From NCBI RefSeq assembly GCF_900113705.1, contig NZ_FOQI01000002.1, forward strand, positions 248,001 to 312,000: a DNA stretch of 64,000 nucleotides, given 5' to 3'. Below, piece after piece: positions 33,733 to 44,184 of the stretch. How positions within the stretch are numbered: position 1 is the first letter of the stretch; the number at the start of each line of letters is the position of its first letter. The DNA is from Collimonas sp. OK307 (GTDB lineage Bacteria; Pseudomonadota; Gammaproteobacteria; Burkholderiales; Burkholderiaceae_D). The notes below the pieces were generated by a model, which worked only from the letters and a program-made list of their open reading frames with translations, searched no databases and was not told where the DNA came from. The position numbers and the translations under genes were made by a program.

Positions 33733-34620
33733 TTAATTACGCCAAATCGTTTTCAATATGGCAAATATTGCAGCGATAACTGGTTCGTCTTTACGTTTAT
33801 CCAGGGTGATAAACGAAAGTTCGGTGGATAAATTGACCGTGTCTGAAATTACCAGGCCATGAGCATGTGCTTCCCGTAATGCAATCGACTCACGCACCAA
33901 AGACAGACCAACTCCGGATTTCACCAGATCTAGCATCGATGGTTCTTGATCAACCAAAGCAACTTTATTGGGAGTAACTTTGTATTGAGCAAAGGTTTTA
34001 CTGAGTAAGCGATGATGGGCCGACTCTGGCGGAGTCCAAATCCAGGGTAATTCAGCCAATGCCGGCCAGTCTTTTCCGGAAACGCGACTTTTCCAACCTG
34101 ATGGTGCAAGCACACAGTAAGTAAATTGTGTCAGTGTGAGCCTATGGAAAGTTTTGCTTGGTGTGCCGAGGTAGTAGCCGACATCAAGATGGCCGGATTT
34201 GATTTGCCGCAGTACATCACCAGACATGCTGTGTTGCAACTGTGTAGAAAGTTGTGGATAACTTTCTACCAAACGCTGGAGGAAAGCACCTAGCCGGATA
34301 AATTCAGGATCGAGAATTGTGCCGATCGCGAGTTTTCCGCTCAGTATTTCAGAGCTGTTTGAATGCAGGCTTTCTGCTTGTTGACGTAATTCGGATACGG
34401 CTGCGATTGTACGTTCGGCAAATGGCAGTAACTTGATGCCATCGTCGGTTAACCTCATGCCGCTGGGGATGCGTGTAAATAATTGCAGATTCAAGCTGTT
34501 TTGCAACGACTTGATTTGCAGGCTGACAGCCGGTTGTGTGACATGCAGTAATTCGGCAGCGCGGGTCAGGTTTCCTTCTCTGGCGACGGTGACGAAGGCG
34601 CGAAGTTGGGTGATATCCAT
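33733..34620 (-). CDS. LysR-family transcriptional regulator, probable control of the mmsA operon
   Basis: A 295-residue regulator with a typical N-terminal helix-turn-helix (MDITQLRAFVTVAREGNLTRAAELLHVTQPAVSLQIKSL) and an effector-binding domain. It is divergent from the mmsA-GMC-ABC cluster with a 140-bp shared region that contains AT-rich dyads near 34660-34685 (TTATATTGAT..GATCATAA), a plausible binding zone. Its stop lies within 60 bp of the predicted origin. The inducer is unknown. Confidence 0.87.
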   Translation of the reverse strand: MDITQLRAFVTVAREGNLTRAAELLHVTQPAVSLQIKSLQNSLNLQLFTRIPSGMRLTDDGIKLLPFAERTIAAVSELRQQAESLHSNSSEILSGKLAIGTILDPEFIRLGAFLQRLVESYPQLSTQLQHSMSGDVLRQIKSGHLDVGYYLGTPSKTFHRLTLTQFTYCVLAPSGWKSRVSGKDWPALAELPWIWTPPESAHHRLLSKTFAQYKVTPNKVALVDQEPSMLDLVKSGVGLSLVRESIALREAHAHGLVISDTVNLSTELSFITLDKRKDEPVIAAIFAILKTIWRN

Positions 34621-34760
34621 TTGATTAATTTTTCATCATGGTGGTTTTATTATTAGGATTACTTATATTGATGTTGATCATAACTCATTGGATTGTTGGT
34701 AAAGCTAGCGATATTCTGTAAAAACGCTATCCCAACCCGGTTTCACCAAAAGGAATCCTT

Positions 34761-36296
34761 ATGACTGCCTCATTCAATTCATCCAGTTCAACCCCGCTTA
34801 TCCAGCACTACATCAATGGAAAAGTGGTTGAATCCAGCAGCAGCCGCATGCAAGATGTGTTCAATCCGGCCACCGGCGCAGTTTCTGCGAAAGTTGTGTT
34901 GGGTAGTGTGGAAGAGGTCAACGCTGCAGTTGCTGCGGCGTCGGCCGCGGCACCGGCATGGGCTGATACTGCGCCGCTGAAGCGTGCGCGGGTCATGTTC
35001 CGGTTCAAGGAATTGATGGAACAGAATCATGATGCTCTGGCAGCGGCGATTACGCGTGAACATGGCAAGGTATTTTCCGATGCCAGGGGAGAAGTGACAC
35101 GTGGTATCGAGATCATCGAATTTGCTTGCGGTATCCCGCATCTGCTGAAGACGCAATTTACGGACAATATCGGTGGCGGCATCGATAACTGGAATTTGCG
35201 TCAGCCGCTGGGTGTCACCGCCGGCATCACGCCTTTCAATTTTCCGGTGATGGTGCCGCTGTGGATGGCGCCGATGGCGATTGCTACCGGTAATACTTTT
35301 ATTCTCAAGCCATCTGAACGCGATCCATCGCCGTCATTAATGATGGCCGATCTATTTCACAAGGCAGGTTTGCCGGATGGTGTATTCAACGTTGTGCAGG
35401 GCGATAAGTTGGCAGTCGATACGTTATTGCAGCATCCTGACGTGAAGGCGGTATCGTTTGTCGGATCGACGCCAATTGCAGAATACATTTACCAGGAAGG
35501 CGCCAGGCGCAAAGGCGCTTACCCGCTTAGAGTGCAAGCGCTGGGCGGTGCCAAGAATCATCTGGTGGTGATGCCGGATGCCGATCTGGACCAGGCGGTC
35601 GATGCGTTGATGGGTGCCGCTTACGGATCTGCCGGCGAGCGTTGCATGGCCATTTCCGTGGCGGTCGCAGTAGGCAATGTTGCCGATAAATTGATTGCAG
35701 CTTTGATTCCACGCGTGAAGGCACTCAAGATCAAAAATGGCATGGAAGCAGATGCCGAAATGGGTCCGGTTGTCAGCGCCTCACACAAGGATAAGATCGA
35801 GACCTATATTGAAGGCGGCGTTGCTGCCGGAGCCAAGTTGCTGGTCGATGGCCGTGGTTTGAAAGTAGCCGGCCTGGAGCACGGATTCTTCCTTGGCGGA
35901 TCGCTGTTCGATCAGGTTACGCCAGAGATGACGATTTATAAGGAAGAGATTTTCGGGCCGGTTCTGTGCATCGTCCGGGTTCCGGATTTTGCTGCCGCCG
36001 TGAATCTGGTCAATGCCCATGAATTTGGCAACGGTGTATCTTTGTTCACCTCGGACGGCAATACTGCGCGCGAGTTTTCACGTCGGGTTGAGGTCGGAAT
36101 GGTGGGCATCAACGTACCGATTCCAGTACCGATGGCATGGCATTCTTTTGGCGGCTGGAAGCGTTCTCTGTTTGGCGATACGCATGCGTATGGCGAAGAA
36201 GGATTGCGGTTTTATACGCGGTACAAATCGATCATGCAACGTTGGTCGCAGACGATTTCGAAAGGCGCGGAATTCACCATGCCGGTCGCAAAATAA
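34761..36296 (+). CDS. mmsA: CoA-acylating methylmalonate-semialdehyde dehydrogenase
   Basis: A 511-residue aldehyde dehydrogenase. The catalytic Cys is in [12 protein letters not shown], and [20 protein letters not shown] and the N-terminal [14 protein letters not shown] are characteristic of MmsA, which turns methylmalonate or malonate semialdehyde into propionyl- or acetyl-CoA. AAGGAATCC precedes the ATG. It is first in an apparent operon with a GMC oxidoreductase and a branched-chain-type importer, and is divergent from a LysR gene. The usual role is valine, inositol or beta-alanine breakdown; here the neighbour suggests oxidation of an alcohol to a semialdehyde. Confidence 0.9.
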   Translation: MTASFNSSSSTPLIQHYINGKVVESSSSRMQDVFNPATGAVSAKVVLGSVEEVNAAVAAASAAAPAWADTAPLKRARVMFRFKELMEQNHDALAAAITREHGKVFSDARGEVTRGIEIIEFACGIPHLLKTQFTDNIGGGIDNWNLRQPLGVTAGITPFNFPVMVPLWMAPMAIATGNTFILKPSERDPSPSLMMADLFHKAGLPDGVFNVVQGDKLAVDTLLQHPDVKAVSFVGSTPIAEYIYQEGARRKGAYPLRVQALGGAKNHLVVMPDADLDQAVDALMGAAYGSAGERCMAISVAVAVGNVADKLIAALIPRVKALKIKNGMEADAEMGPVVSASHKDKIETYIEGGVAAGAKLLVDGRGLKVAGLEHGFFLGGSLFDQVTPEMTIYKEEIFGPVLCIVRVPDFAAAVNLVNAHEFGNGVSLFTSDGNTAREFSRRVEVGMVGINVPIPVPMAWHSFGGWKRSLFGDTHAYGEEGLRFYTRYKSIMQRWSQTISKGAEFTMPVAK

Positions 36297-36332
36297 ATAG
36301 TATAAATAATTAAAAAAAATAGAAAGAGACGC

Positions 36333-37955
36333 ATGGAAACTGCAGGTAAGTACGACTACATCGTGATTGGCGCGGGGACCGCCGGCTGTGTGCTGGCGAA
36401 TCGCTTGACACAGGATAGTTCGGTCAAGGTGCTACTGATTGAAGCAGGTGCAAAGGACGATTACATCTGGATCCATATTCCTGTCGGCTACCTGTATTGC
36501 ATCAATAATCCTCGCACTGACTGGATGTACCGTACTGAACCTGATGTCGGTTTGAATGGCCGCAGCCTGATCTATCCGCGCGGTAAGGTATTGGGTGGAA
36601 GTTCATCGATCAATGGCATGATTTACATGCGCGGCCAGGCACGCGATTATGATCAGTGGGCGCAGCTTACCGCTGATCCGGCATGGCGCTGGGAACAGGT
36701 GCTGCCATTGTTTAAAAAGAGCGAAGATCACTACGGCGGCGCTAATGAATTCCACGGCGCGGGCGGTGAGTGGCGGGTTGAAAAGCAGCGTTTGTCCTGG
36801 AAAATCCTGGATGCCTTCCGGGATGCTGCAGCGGAAGTCGGCATCCCCAAAGTTGACGACTTTAATCGCGGTGACAACGAAGGATCCGGTTACTTTGACG
36901 TCAACCAGAAACGCGGCATTCGCTGGAATGCAGCCAAAGCGTTTTTGCGTTCAGCCAGCGGTCGCGGCAACTTGACGATCATGACTGGTTGCCAGGTCAG
37001 GCGGCTGGTGCTGGAGCGCGGCGAGCAGGGGCTGGTGTGCAAGGGAGTTGAGTTTTCAGGTGGCGGCAAGGAGTGGCATGCCGAGGCCAGCCGCGAAACT
37101 TTATTGAGTGCAGGCGCTGTAGGCTCTCCGCAAATTTTGCAATTGTCCGGCATCGGACCGGCGGCGCTATTGCGGCAGCATCAAATTCCGGTCATGCAGG
37201 ATATGCCTGGCGTTGGAGAGAATCTGCAAGATCATTTGCAGATCAGGATGGCGTTCAAGGTTAGCGGCGTCAAGACGCTGAACACGATGAGTAACAACTG
37301 GTTTGGCAAAGCGAAAATCGGCATGGAGTATCTGCTGAGTCAGAGCGGCCCGATGTCGATGGCGCCATCGCAGCTGGGAGCGTTTGCCAAATCCGATACT
37401 GCGCAGTCAACCGCCAATCTGGAATATCACGTGCAACCTTTGTCGCTGGAGAAATTCGGCGATCCTCTGCACGCGTTTCCGGCCTTCACCGCCAGCGTCT
37501 GTAATTTGCGACCGACCTCGCGCGGCCATGTGCGGATTGGCTCAGGTACGGCAGAGGGCGCGCCAAAAATCACGCTGAATTATCTGGATACCGAGGAAGA
37601 CCGCAAAGTGGCGGCAGCTTCGTTGTTGCTTACCCGGAAAATCATCGGTGCGCCGGCGCTGCAAAAGTATTTGCCGGAAGAGTTCAAGCCTGGCTTGCAA
37701 TACCGGACTGAAGAAGAATTGATCAAGGCTGCCGGTGAGGTAGGCACCACGATTTTTCACCCGGTGGGAACCTGCAAGATGGGCCGCAGCGACGATCCTA
37801 TGGCGGTAGTGGATAGCCAGCTCCGGGTTAAAGGAGTAGCTGGATTGCGCGTGGTTGACGCCTCCGTGATGCCGACGATCACCTCCGGCAACACCAATTC
37901 ACCGACCTTGATGATTGCGGAAATGGCAGCAAAATTCATAAAGGAAGGTCGCTAG
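36333..37955 (+). CDS. GMC-family alcohol/choline-dehydrogenase-like oxidoreductase
   Basis: A 540-residue FAD enzyme. FAD motif [17 protein letters not shown] near the N-terminus, the GMC signature [21 protein letters not shown], and the C-terminal [23 protein letters not shown] catalytic region are all present. It has no signal peptide, so it is likely cytosolic or peripheral. It probably oxidises an alcohol whose aldehyde product is handled by the preceding mmsA gene (36-bp gap). It is related to BetA and to alkanol and polyethylene-glycol dehydrogenases; the substrate is open. Confidence 0.88.
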   Translation: METAGKYDYIVIGAGTAGCVLANRLTQDSSVKVLLIEAGAKDDYIWIHIPVGYLYCINNPRTDWMYRTEPDVGLNGRSLIYPRGKVLGGSSSINGMIYMRGQARDYDQWAQLTADPAWRWEQVLPLFKKSEDHYGGANEFHGAGGEWRVEKQRLSWKILDAFRDAAAEVGIPKVDDFNRGDNEGSGYFDVNQKRGIRWNAAKAFLRSASGRGNLTIMTGCQVRRLVLERGEQGLVCKGVEFSGGGKEWHAEASRETLLSAGAVGSPQILQLSGIGPAALLRQHQIPVMQDMPGVGENLQDHLQIRMAFKVSGVKTLNTMSNNWFGKAKIGMEYLLSQSGPMSMAPSQLGAFAKSDTAQSTANLEYHVQPLSLEKFGDPLHAFPAFTASVCNLRPTSRGHVRIGSGTAEGAPKITLNYLDTEEDRKVAAASLLLTRKIIGAPALQKYLPEEFKPGLQYRTEEELIKAAGEVGTTIFHPVGTCKMGRSDDPMAVVDSQLRVKGVAGLRVVDASVMPTITSGNTNSPTLMIAEMAAKFIKEGR

Positions 37956-38168
37956 CAGGCAGAATATAGTTTCCACGCATAAATATCGAACAAACTATTT
38001 CGTCAGGCATAGTTAATTTCTGTAAAGTTTTTGTATAGTATTTCTACGTATTGCTCCAGTAGAGTGGCAACGGTAGTATCCATAAAAAAATATAAGGCTG
38101 ATAAGATGATTGCCATATCATCTTTGAACCAGGAATGTTCCGAACAAGCAATATCAATAGGAGACCAG

Positions 38169-38939
38169 ATGACCGACATCATCTTGGAGACAAAAAACCT
38201 GACCAAGGAGTTCAGGGGGTTTACGGCTGTTAATGGCGTTAACCTGCAGGTCGAGCGCGGCCATATCCACGCACTGATCGGTCCCAACGGGGCAGGGAAG
38301 ACGACTTGCTTCAATCTGCTGACTAAATTCCTGGTGCCGACTTCCGGCCAGATCCTGTTCAACGGCCGCGACATCACCACCGATGCGCCGGCACAGATCG
38401 CCCGCCAGGGAATCATCCGTTCCTTCCAGATTTCTGCTGTTTTCCCGCATTTGAGCGTGATGGAGAACGTCCGCATAGGATTGCAGCGGACACTGGGGAC
38501 TTCTTACCATTTCTGGAGAAGCGGCAAATCGCTGACGCAATTGAACGAGCGCGCGATGGAATTGCTGGCAGAAGTCGACCTGACCGAATTTGCCGATACC
38601 CTGACAGTCGATTTACCTTACGGCCGTAAGCGTGCGCTGGAGATTGCCACCACGCTGGGGATGGAGCCGGAACTGATGCTGCTGGATGAGCCCACGCAAG
38701 GCATGGGACACGAAGACGTCGACCGGGTCACCGCGTTGATCAAGAAGGTATCTGCCGGCCGCACCATCCTGATGGTGGAGCACAACATGAATGTGGTGTC
38801 AGGCATCTGCGACAAGATCAGCGTGCTGCAGCGCGGTGCGATGCTGGCGGAAGGCCGCTATGAAGAAGTTTCGAAGAACCCATTGGTAATGGAAGCCTAT
38901 ATGGGCACCACCACCGAGGTACTGGCAGGAGCGCATTGA
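38169..38939 (+). CDS. Branched-chain-type ABC transporter ATP-binding protein (LivG-like)
   Basis: A 256-residue ATPase. Walker A GPNGAGKTT, Walker B LMLLDEPTQGMG and the switch His in VEHNMNVV are present; the signature-position stretch is DLPYGRKRALEIATTL, as in LivG proteins. The ATG at 38169 follows AGGAG; the frame extends upstream without a good site. The stop overlaps the start of the second ATPase by one base. With the genes to 43084 it forms a five-component importer. Confidence 0.9.
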   Translation: MTDIILETKNLTKEFRGFTAVNGVNLQVERGHIHALIGPNGAGKTTCFNLLTKFLVPTSGQILFNGRDITTDAPAQIARQGIIRSFQISAVFPHLSVMENVRIGLQRTLGTSYHFWRSGKSLTQLNERAMELLAEVDLTEFADTLTVDLPYGRKRALEIATTLGMEPELMLLDEPTQGMGHEDVDRVTALIKKVSAGRTILMVEHNMNVVSGICDKISVLQRGAMLAEGRYEEVSKNPLVMEAYMGTTTEVLAGAH

Positions 38940-39697
38940 TGTCTGCAGTTGATTCCCCACAATCCTCATCTGTCGGCGCGGCTGCTAAAGGCACGCCTGC
39001 GCTCGCTCTCGAAAATCTGCAAGCCTGGTATGGCGAATCGCATATTTTGCACAACGTGAACCTGAGTGTTCATAAGGGCGAAGTGGTGACGCTGCTGGGC
39101 CGCAACGGCGCCGGCCGCACCACTACCATGCGCGCGATAATGGGCTTGACCGGTTCACGCAAGGGCTCGATCAGGATCGGCGGAGTCGAGACGATCGGGC
39201 TGGCGACTCACAAGATTGCACATCATGGCGTCGGATATTGCCCTGAGGAGCGCGGCATTTTTTCGTCCTTGTCGACGGAAGAAAACCTGATGTTGCCACC
39301 GTCGCTGTCGACCACCGAAAAGGGCATGTCTGTCGAAGAAATCTATGACATGTTTCCCAACCTGAAAGAACGCAGGAACAGCCAGGGTACACGGCTGTCT
39401 GGCGGTGAACAGCAGATGCTGGCGGTTGCGCGCATCTTGCGCACCGGCGCACGTTTGTTGTTGCTGGATGAAATTTCAGAAGGCCTGGCGCCGGTGATTG
39501 TGCAAACGCTGGCACGCATGATCACCACGTTGAAAGCCAAGGGTTACACGATCGTGATGGTGGAGCAGAACTTCCGTTTTGCCGCGCCGTTGGCAGATCG
39601 TTTTTATGTGATGGAGCACGGTCAGATTGTCGAGTCGTTTGCTTCGTCGCAGCTGGAAGAAAAGATGCCGGTGTTGAATGCGTTATTAGGTGTGTAG
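38939..39697 (+). CDS. Branched-chain-type ABC transporter ATP-binding protein (LivF-like), Walker A Arg
   Basis: A 252-residue ATPase. The ABC signature LSGGEQQMLAVARIL, Walker B LLLLDEISEGLAP and switch His region (VMVEQNFRFA, His replaced by Gln as in LivF) are seen. The P-loop reads GRNGAGRTT at residues 54-62: Arg replaces the usual Lys at residue 60. I recall the same change in a subset of LivF proteins, so it may be natural. The start TGATG overlaps the LivG-like stop, which indicates coupling. Confidence 0.87.
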   Translation: MSAVDSPQSSSVGAAAKGTPALALENLQAWYGESHILHNVNLSVHKGEVVTLLGRNGAGRTTTMRAIMGLTGSRKGSIRIGGVETIGLATHKIAHHGVGYCPEERGIFSSLSTEENLMLPPSLSTTEKGMSVEEIYDMFPNLKERRNSQGTRLSGGEQQMLAVARILRTGARLLLLDEISEGLAPVIVQTLARMITTLKAKGYTIVMVEQNFRFAAPLADRFYVMEHGQIVESFASSQLEEKMPVLNALLGV

Positions 39698-39758
39698 TTT
39701 GGGCAGGGAGTCTCGGTAATTGCGAGATGACGAGTCGTTTAAAAAAATGGAGAAGACA

Positions 39759-40973
39759 ATGAATATCAAATTAAAGACTTTGGCAGTCGCGGTGAGTAGC
39801 ACCATCGCTCTCGGTTTTGCAGTGCCTGCATCGGCGCAGATTTCCGGGGACGTCATCAAGATCGGTTTCATCACCGACATGTCGAGCGTCTACTCCGACA
39901 TCGACGGCCCTGGCGGCGCTGAAGCGATCAAGATGGCGATTGCCGATATGGGCGGCAGCATCAACGGCAAGAAAATCGAACTGGTGACGGCCGATCATCA
40001 GAACAAAGCCGACATCGCATCGAGCAAGGCACGCGAATGGTTCGACCAGCAAGGACTGGACGTGCTGATCGGCGGCACCAACTCCGGTACTGCTTTGGCG
40101 ATGGCAAAAATTACGGCTGAAAAGAAGAAGCCGTTCTTCGAAATCGGCGCCGGCAGCACGCGTCTGACTAATGAAGAATGCACGCCTTACACTGTGCACT
40201 ATGCCTACGATACCTACGCCTTGGCCAAAGGTACCGGCTCTGCCGTGGTTAACCATGGTGGCAAGACCTGGTATTTCCTGACTGCCGACTATGCGTTTGG
40301 CGCTTCACTGGAAAAAGATACGACCGCAGTGGTGAAAGCTGCCGGCGGCAACGTATTGGGCGCGGTCAAACACCCGCTGAACGCTTCCGATTTCTCTTCG
40401 TTCATGCTGCAGGCGCAATCGTCTAAAGCGCAAATCATCGGCCTGGCGAATGCCGGCGGCGATTTGATCAATGCGGTCAAGGCTGCGAATGAATTCGGTG
40501 TTACCAAGAACGCCAAGCTGGCTGGTTTGCTGGTGTTCATCAATGACATCCATTCGCTGACGCTGAAACAAACTCAAGGCATGTACCTGACCGACAGCTG
40601 GTACTGGGATCAAAACGACGAGTCGCGCAAATGGGCCAAGCGTTATTTTGAAAAAATGAAAAAGGAACCATCCAGTTTGCAAGCGGCCGATTACTCCGCA
40701 GCGATGCAATACCTGATGGCGGTCAAGGCTATCGGCACGGATGACGGCGACAAGGTCATGGCGCACCTGCGCACCGCCAAGTTCAACGACATGTATGCCA
40801 AGAACGCTTATTTGCGCCCGGACGGCCGGGTGGTGCATGACATGACGCTGTATCAGGTCAAGGCGCCGGCTGACTCGAAATATCCTTGGGATTACCTGAC
40901 CAAGATCCAGACCATCCCAGGCGAACAGGCTTTCACCGCCAAGGCCGAGAGCAAGTGCGGATTGTGGAAATGA
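39759..40973 (+). CDS. ABC transporter substrate-binding protein, branched-chain amino acid type
   Basis: A 404-residue periplasmic binding protein with a signal peptide (cut after VPASA, before QIS). The core has VIKIGFITDMSSVYSDIDGPGG and DVLIGGTNSGTALAMAKIT, as in the LivK/amide-binding group (type I fold). The ATG at 39759 follows GGAGAAG. It lies between ATPase and permease genes of the same cluster. The ligand may be an amino acid, an amide or a short acid linked to the mmsA/GMC pathway; sequence does not decide. Confidence 0.88.
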   Translation: MNIKLKTLAVAVSSTIALGFAVPASAQISGDVIKIGFITDMSSVYSDIDGPGGAEAIKMAIADMGGSINGKKIELVTADHQNKADIASSKAREWFDQQGLDVLIGGTNSGTALAMAKITAEKKKPFFEIGAGSTRLTNEECTPYTVHYAYDTYALAKGTGSAVVNHGGKTWYFLTADYAFGASLEKDTTAVVKAAGGNVLGAVKHPLNASDFSSFMLQAQSSKAQIIGLANAGGDLINAVKAANEFGVTKNAKLAGLLVFINDIHSLTLKQTQGMYLTDSWYWDQNDESRKWAKRYFEKMKKEPSSLQAADYSAAMQYLMAVKAIGTDDGDKVMAHLRTAKFNDMYAKNAYLRPDGRVVHDMTLYQVKAPADSKYPWDYLTKIQTIPGEQAFTAKAESKCGLWK

Positions 40974-41081
40974 TATAGCAGCTCTGCAGTAACCGCGCTT
41001 GATCATGGTTAAGAACCGAGGTCGTGGACCAAGGTCGAGAGCGTAGTCTGAAGATATGCCTGGCGCATCGTCAACCTGCTG

Positions 41082-41117
41082 CCGGCCTGCACATTTCTGA
41101 TGAGATGCGCAGGCCGG
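41082..41117 (+). terminator. Hairpin after the binding-protein gene, possible attenuator
   Basis: CCGGCCTGC (41082-41090) pairs with GCAGGCCGG (41109-41117), followed by TGCTTTGTTT. It lies in the 222-bp gap before the permease genes and could lower their expression relative to the binding protein. Confidence 0.5.
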
Positions 41118-41195
41118 TGCTTTGTTTGATATTTTGTCCGATGCGCTGTTCGATAGTCCTTCACTCGCCCGAGTGATTTTTTTGATGACATTGCC

Positions 41196-42080
41196 ATGGA
41201 AATATTCGGCATTCCCCTGCAAGCCTTGATGAGCCAGTTGTTGCTAGGGCTCGTCAACGGTTCGTTTTACGCCATGCTGTCGCTTGGGCTGGCGGTGATT
41301 TTCGGCCTGCTCAACGTGATTAATTTCGCGCACGGTGCGCTGTACATGATGGGCGCGTTCCTGGCCTGGATCGGCCTGACTTATTTCAACCTGAATTACT
41401 GGGTGATGCTGATCCTGGCGCCGCTGCTGGTGGGCCTGTTCGGCATCATCATAGAGAAGACCATGCTGCGCTGGCTGTACAAGCTGGATCATCTTTACGG
41501 CTTGCTGCTGACCTTCGGCATCACCTTGATGGTGGAGGGCATCTTCCGCTCGTTCTATGGCGTCTCCGGCCAGCCGTTTTCGGTTCCGGACCTGCTGAGC
41601 GGGGCTACCGATCTCGGCTTCATGGTGCTGCCGAACTATCGCGCCTGGGTGGTGGTAGCGTCACTGACCGTATGTTTCTCAACCTGGTTCGTGATTGAAA
41701 AGACCAAGCTAGGCGCTTATCTGCGCGCCGGTACCGAGAATCCGAAACTGGTTGAAGCGTTCGGTGTCAACGTGCCCTTGATGGTGACCTTGACTTACGG
41801 CTTCGGCGTCGCTTTGGCGGCCTTTGCAGGGGTGCTGGCGGCTCCCGTGATCCAGGTCTCGCCACTGATGGGTTCGAACCTGATTATCGTCGTATTCGCG
41901 GTTGTGGTGATCGGCGGCATGGGTTCCATCATGGGGTCGATCATTACCGGTCTGGCACTGGGTGTAATTGAAGGATTGACCCGCGTGTTTTATCCGGAGG
42001 CGTCGGCCACGGTGGTGTTTATCGTGATGGCGATTGTGCTGATGATCCGGCCTGCAGGCCTGTTCGGTAAAGAAAAATGA
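41196..42080 (+). CDS. Branched-chain-type ABC transporter permease (LivH-like)
   Basis: A 294-residue inner-membrane permease with about eight hydrophobic helices. The opening QLLLGLVNGSFYAMLSLGLAVIFGLLNVINFAHG and the cytoplasmic coupling motif LGAYLRAGTENPKLVEAFGV are typical of LivH. The stop overlaps the next permease gene (ATGA). Part of the five-gene importer. Confidence 0.9.
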   Translation: MEIFGIPLQALMSQLLLGLVNGSFYAMLSLGLAVIFGLLNVINFAHGALYMMGAFLAWIGLTYFNLNYWVMLILAPLLVGLFGIIIEKTMLRWLYKLDHLYGLLLTFGITLMVEGIFRSFYGVSGQPFSVPDLLSGATDLGFMVLPNYRAWVVVASLTVCFSTWFVIEKTKLGAYLRAGTENPKLVEAFGVNVPLMVTLTYGFGVALAAFAGVLAAPVIQVSPLMGSNLIIVVFAVVVIGGMGSIMGSIITGLALGVIEGLTRVFYPEASATVVFIVMAIVLMIRPAGLFGKEK

Positions 42081-43084
42081 GCGGAGCAGCTATGAGCATG
42101 AGTATGAATACCAAGAAGATCGGCTACGGTTTGCTGTTAGTCGCCTTACTGGCAGCACCGTTCGGCATTTATCCGGTGTTCCTGATGAAGATCATCTGCT
42201 TCGCGCTGTTTGCCTGCGCTTTCAATCTGTTGATCGGTTTTACCGGTTTGTTGTCGTTTGGACATGCCGCGTTTTTTGGCGGCGCCGGTTACATTGCCGG
42301 TTATACGCTGACGACTCTGGGCTTGCCAACGGAAGTCGGGCTGATTGCCGGAACTGCCGCGGGTGCGTTGATCGGGCTGGTGATGGGTAGCCTGGCGATT
42401 CGTCGCCAGGGGATTTATTTCACGATGATCACCTTGGCGCTGGCGCAGATGCTGTATTTCGTTTGTCTGCAGATGCCGTTCACCGGTGGCGAGGATGGTT
42501 TGCAAGGCGTACCGCGCGGGCATTTGCTGGGCTTTATCGATCTCGGCAATGATCTGAATTTGTACTATGTGGTGCTGGCGATTGCCGTGGCCGGCTTTGC
42601 GCTGATCGTGCGTACCGTGAACTCTCCTTTTGGCCAGGTGCTGAAAGCTATCAAGGAAAATGAGCCGCGCGCCATCTCGCTGGGCTACGACGTCAATCGT
42701 TACAAGCTGCTGGCCTTCGTGTTGTCGGCGGCATTGTCGGGCCTTGCCGGTTCAACCAAGACGCTGGTGCTGGGTTTCGAAACACTGACCGACGTGCATT
42801 GGACCATGTCGGGGCTGGTGGTGTTAATGACGCTGGTAGGGGGCTTGGGCACTATCATCGGGCCGATTGTCGGTGCGTTGATTATCATCATGCTGGAAAA
42901 CAAGCTGGGGGATATCGGTAACTGGCTCGCATCCGTTACCCACATTGACTGGTTTAGCGGGCTGGGTGAATCGGTGACTATCGTTACCGGTTTCATCTTC
43001 ATCGTTTGCGTGCTGGCATTCCGGCGCGGGATTGTCGGGGAGATTTCTGCCTTGATTAATAAGCGATCTTCCGACAGTAGATGA
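42077..43084 (+). CDS. Branched-chain-type ABC transporter permease (LivM-like)
   Basis: A 335-residue permease with many hydrophobic helices, the LIGFTGLLSFGHAAFFG segment and the coupling motif GQVLKAIKENEPRAISLGYDV of LivM. It starts either at 42077 by ATGA overlap or at 42092, which has GGAG seven bases before it. It is the last gene of the importer; a terminator follows. Confidence 0.9.
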   Translation: MSGAAMSMSMNTKKIGYGLLLVALLAAPFGIYPVFLMKIICFALFACAFNLLIGFTGLLSFGHAAFFGGAGYIAGYTLTTLGLPTEVGLIAGTAAGALIGLVMGSLAIRRQGIYFTMITLALAQMLYFVCLQMPFTGGEDGLQGVPRGHLLGFIDLGNDLNLYYVVLAIAVAGFALIVRTVNSPFGQVLKAIKENEPRAISLGYDVNRYKLLAFVLSAALSGLAGSTKTLVLGFETLTDVHWTMSGLVVLMTLVGGLGTIIGPIVGALIIIMLENKLGDIGNWLASVTHIDWFSGLGESVTIVTGFIFIVCVLAFRRGIVGEISALINKRSSDSR

Positions 43085-43104
43085 TGTAATCCTGGTCGGT
43101 GGCT

Positions 43105-43145
43105 AAAAGCCCGTACTCAGCTTAGCTGGTACGGGCTTTTTGTTT
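43105..43145 (+). terminator. Rho-independent terminator of the importer operon
   Basis: AAAAGCCCGTAC pairs with GTACGGGCTTTT, with an inner CAGC/GCTG around TTA, then a T-run. Confidence 0.9.
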
Positions 43146-43314
43146 CAGGGTAGGGATGAACATCGTCTGCTTAAATAATGGGCAGTTTAATTCCAGCTAA
43201 TCGAATTACTTGGATAGCTATGACGAAATAACATAGCCATCCGACATGTCTATTCAGGCTCAGGCACGTAAAATTGCATGTCTTCAATATCCCTCAACCT
43301 TCGTTTGCCAAACC

Positions 43315-44088
43315 ATGCCTGAGTTATTTCCCGATTTTTTTATTCTAGCTATTGCCAGTTTCGTTGCAGGTTTGATTGATGCAGTGGTTGGGGGAGGGGG
43401 CTTGATCCAGATTCCTGCCCTGTTCGCGATGCTACCCAATACCACCCCGGCCACCATCTTCGGGACCAATAAGCTGGCGGGGATATTTGGTACCAGCGCT
43501 GCGGCTGTCAATTTTGCCAGGCGGGTCAAGTTGGCGTGGAGCGCCGCACTACCCGCTGCAGGGGCGGCATTTCTGCTTTCGTTTCTGGGTGCTTATGTCG
43601 TTACCCATATACCTACCGAGGCGATTCGTAAGTCTCTGCCTTTCATTTTGCTGGCCGTCGCCATATACACGGTAAAGAAGAAAGATTTCGGTAGCATCCA
43701 TGCTCCTCTGCATACCGGATCGAAAGAGAAGTTGCTCGCGGTATTGATTGGTGGCGGTATCGGATTTTATGACGGTGTTTTTGGCCCCGGTACAGGTAGC
43801 TTCCTGATTTTCCTGTTTGTGCGGTTTTTTGGTTTCGATTTCCTGGCGGCTTCGGCTGTATCCAAGGTTATTAACGTTGCGACCAATTTAGCCGCCTTGC
43901 TTTGGTTTGGATATAGCGGACATATCATCTGGCAGCTTGGATTGATAATGGCTATCTGCAATGTCGGCGGGTCATTGGTCGGTACAAGGCTCGCACTCAA
44001 ACATGGCAGTGGTTTTGTGCGGAAGTTGTTTTTGCTGGTGGTATCGGTATTGATCTTGAAAACTGGTTACGATGCCTTCCTGAAGTAG
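43315..44088 (+). CDS. TSUP (TauE/SafE) family membrane permease
   Basis: A 257-residue inner-membrane protein with about eight helices. The pattern FVAGLIDAVVGGGGLIQIPALF and its echo GFYDGVFGPGTGSFLIFLFV are the duplicated TSUP signatures. Family members move sulfite, sulfoacetate or other small organosulfur anions; the substrate here is unknown. The ATG at 43315 gives the family length; an in-frame ATG at 43246 would add 23 residues, and neither has a clear ribosome site. Confidence 0.85.
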   Translation: MPELFPDFFILAIASFVAGLIDAVVGGGGLIQIPALFAMLPNTTPATIFGTNKLAGIFGTSAAAVNFARRVKLAWSAALPAAGAAFLLSFLGAYVVTHIPTEAIRKSLPFILLAVAIYTVKKKDFGSIHAPLHTGSKEKLLAVLIGGGIGFYDGVFGPGTGSFLIFLFVRFFGFDFLAASAVSKVINVATNLAALLWFGYSGHIIWQLGLIMAICNVGGSLVGTRLALKHGSGFVRKLFLLVVSVLILKTGYDAFLK

Positions 44089-44124
44089 AGACTAGGTACT
44101 TGAGTTGGGCATAATAGCGGCGAT

Positions 44125-44140
44125 TGTTTCACGTGAAACA
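44125..44140. promoter_or_regulatory. parS: parS site 1
   Basis: TGTTTCACGTGAAACA, the perfect 16-bp parS palindrome bound by ParB. It is embedded in a 28-bp perfect palindrome (GGCGAT..ATCGCC) and followed by ATTTTT, so it may also act as a transcript end for the TSUP gene. Confidence 0.95.
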
Positions 44141-44184
44141 ATCGCCATTTTTCTTTTCACGTTTTCAAAAATCCGATATTGCAA

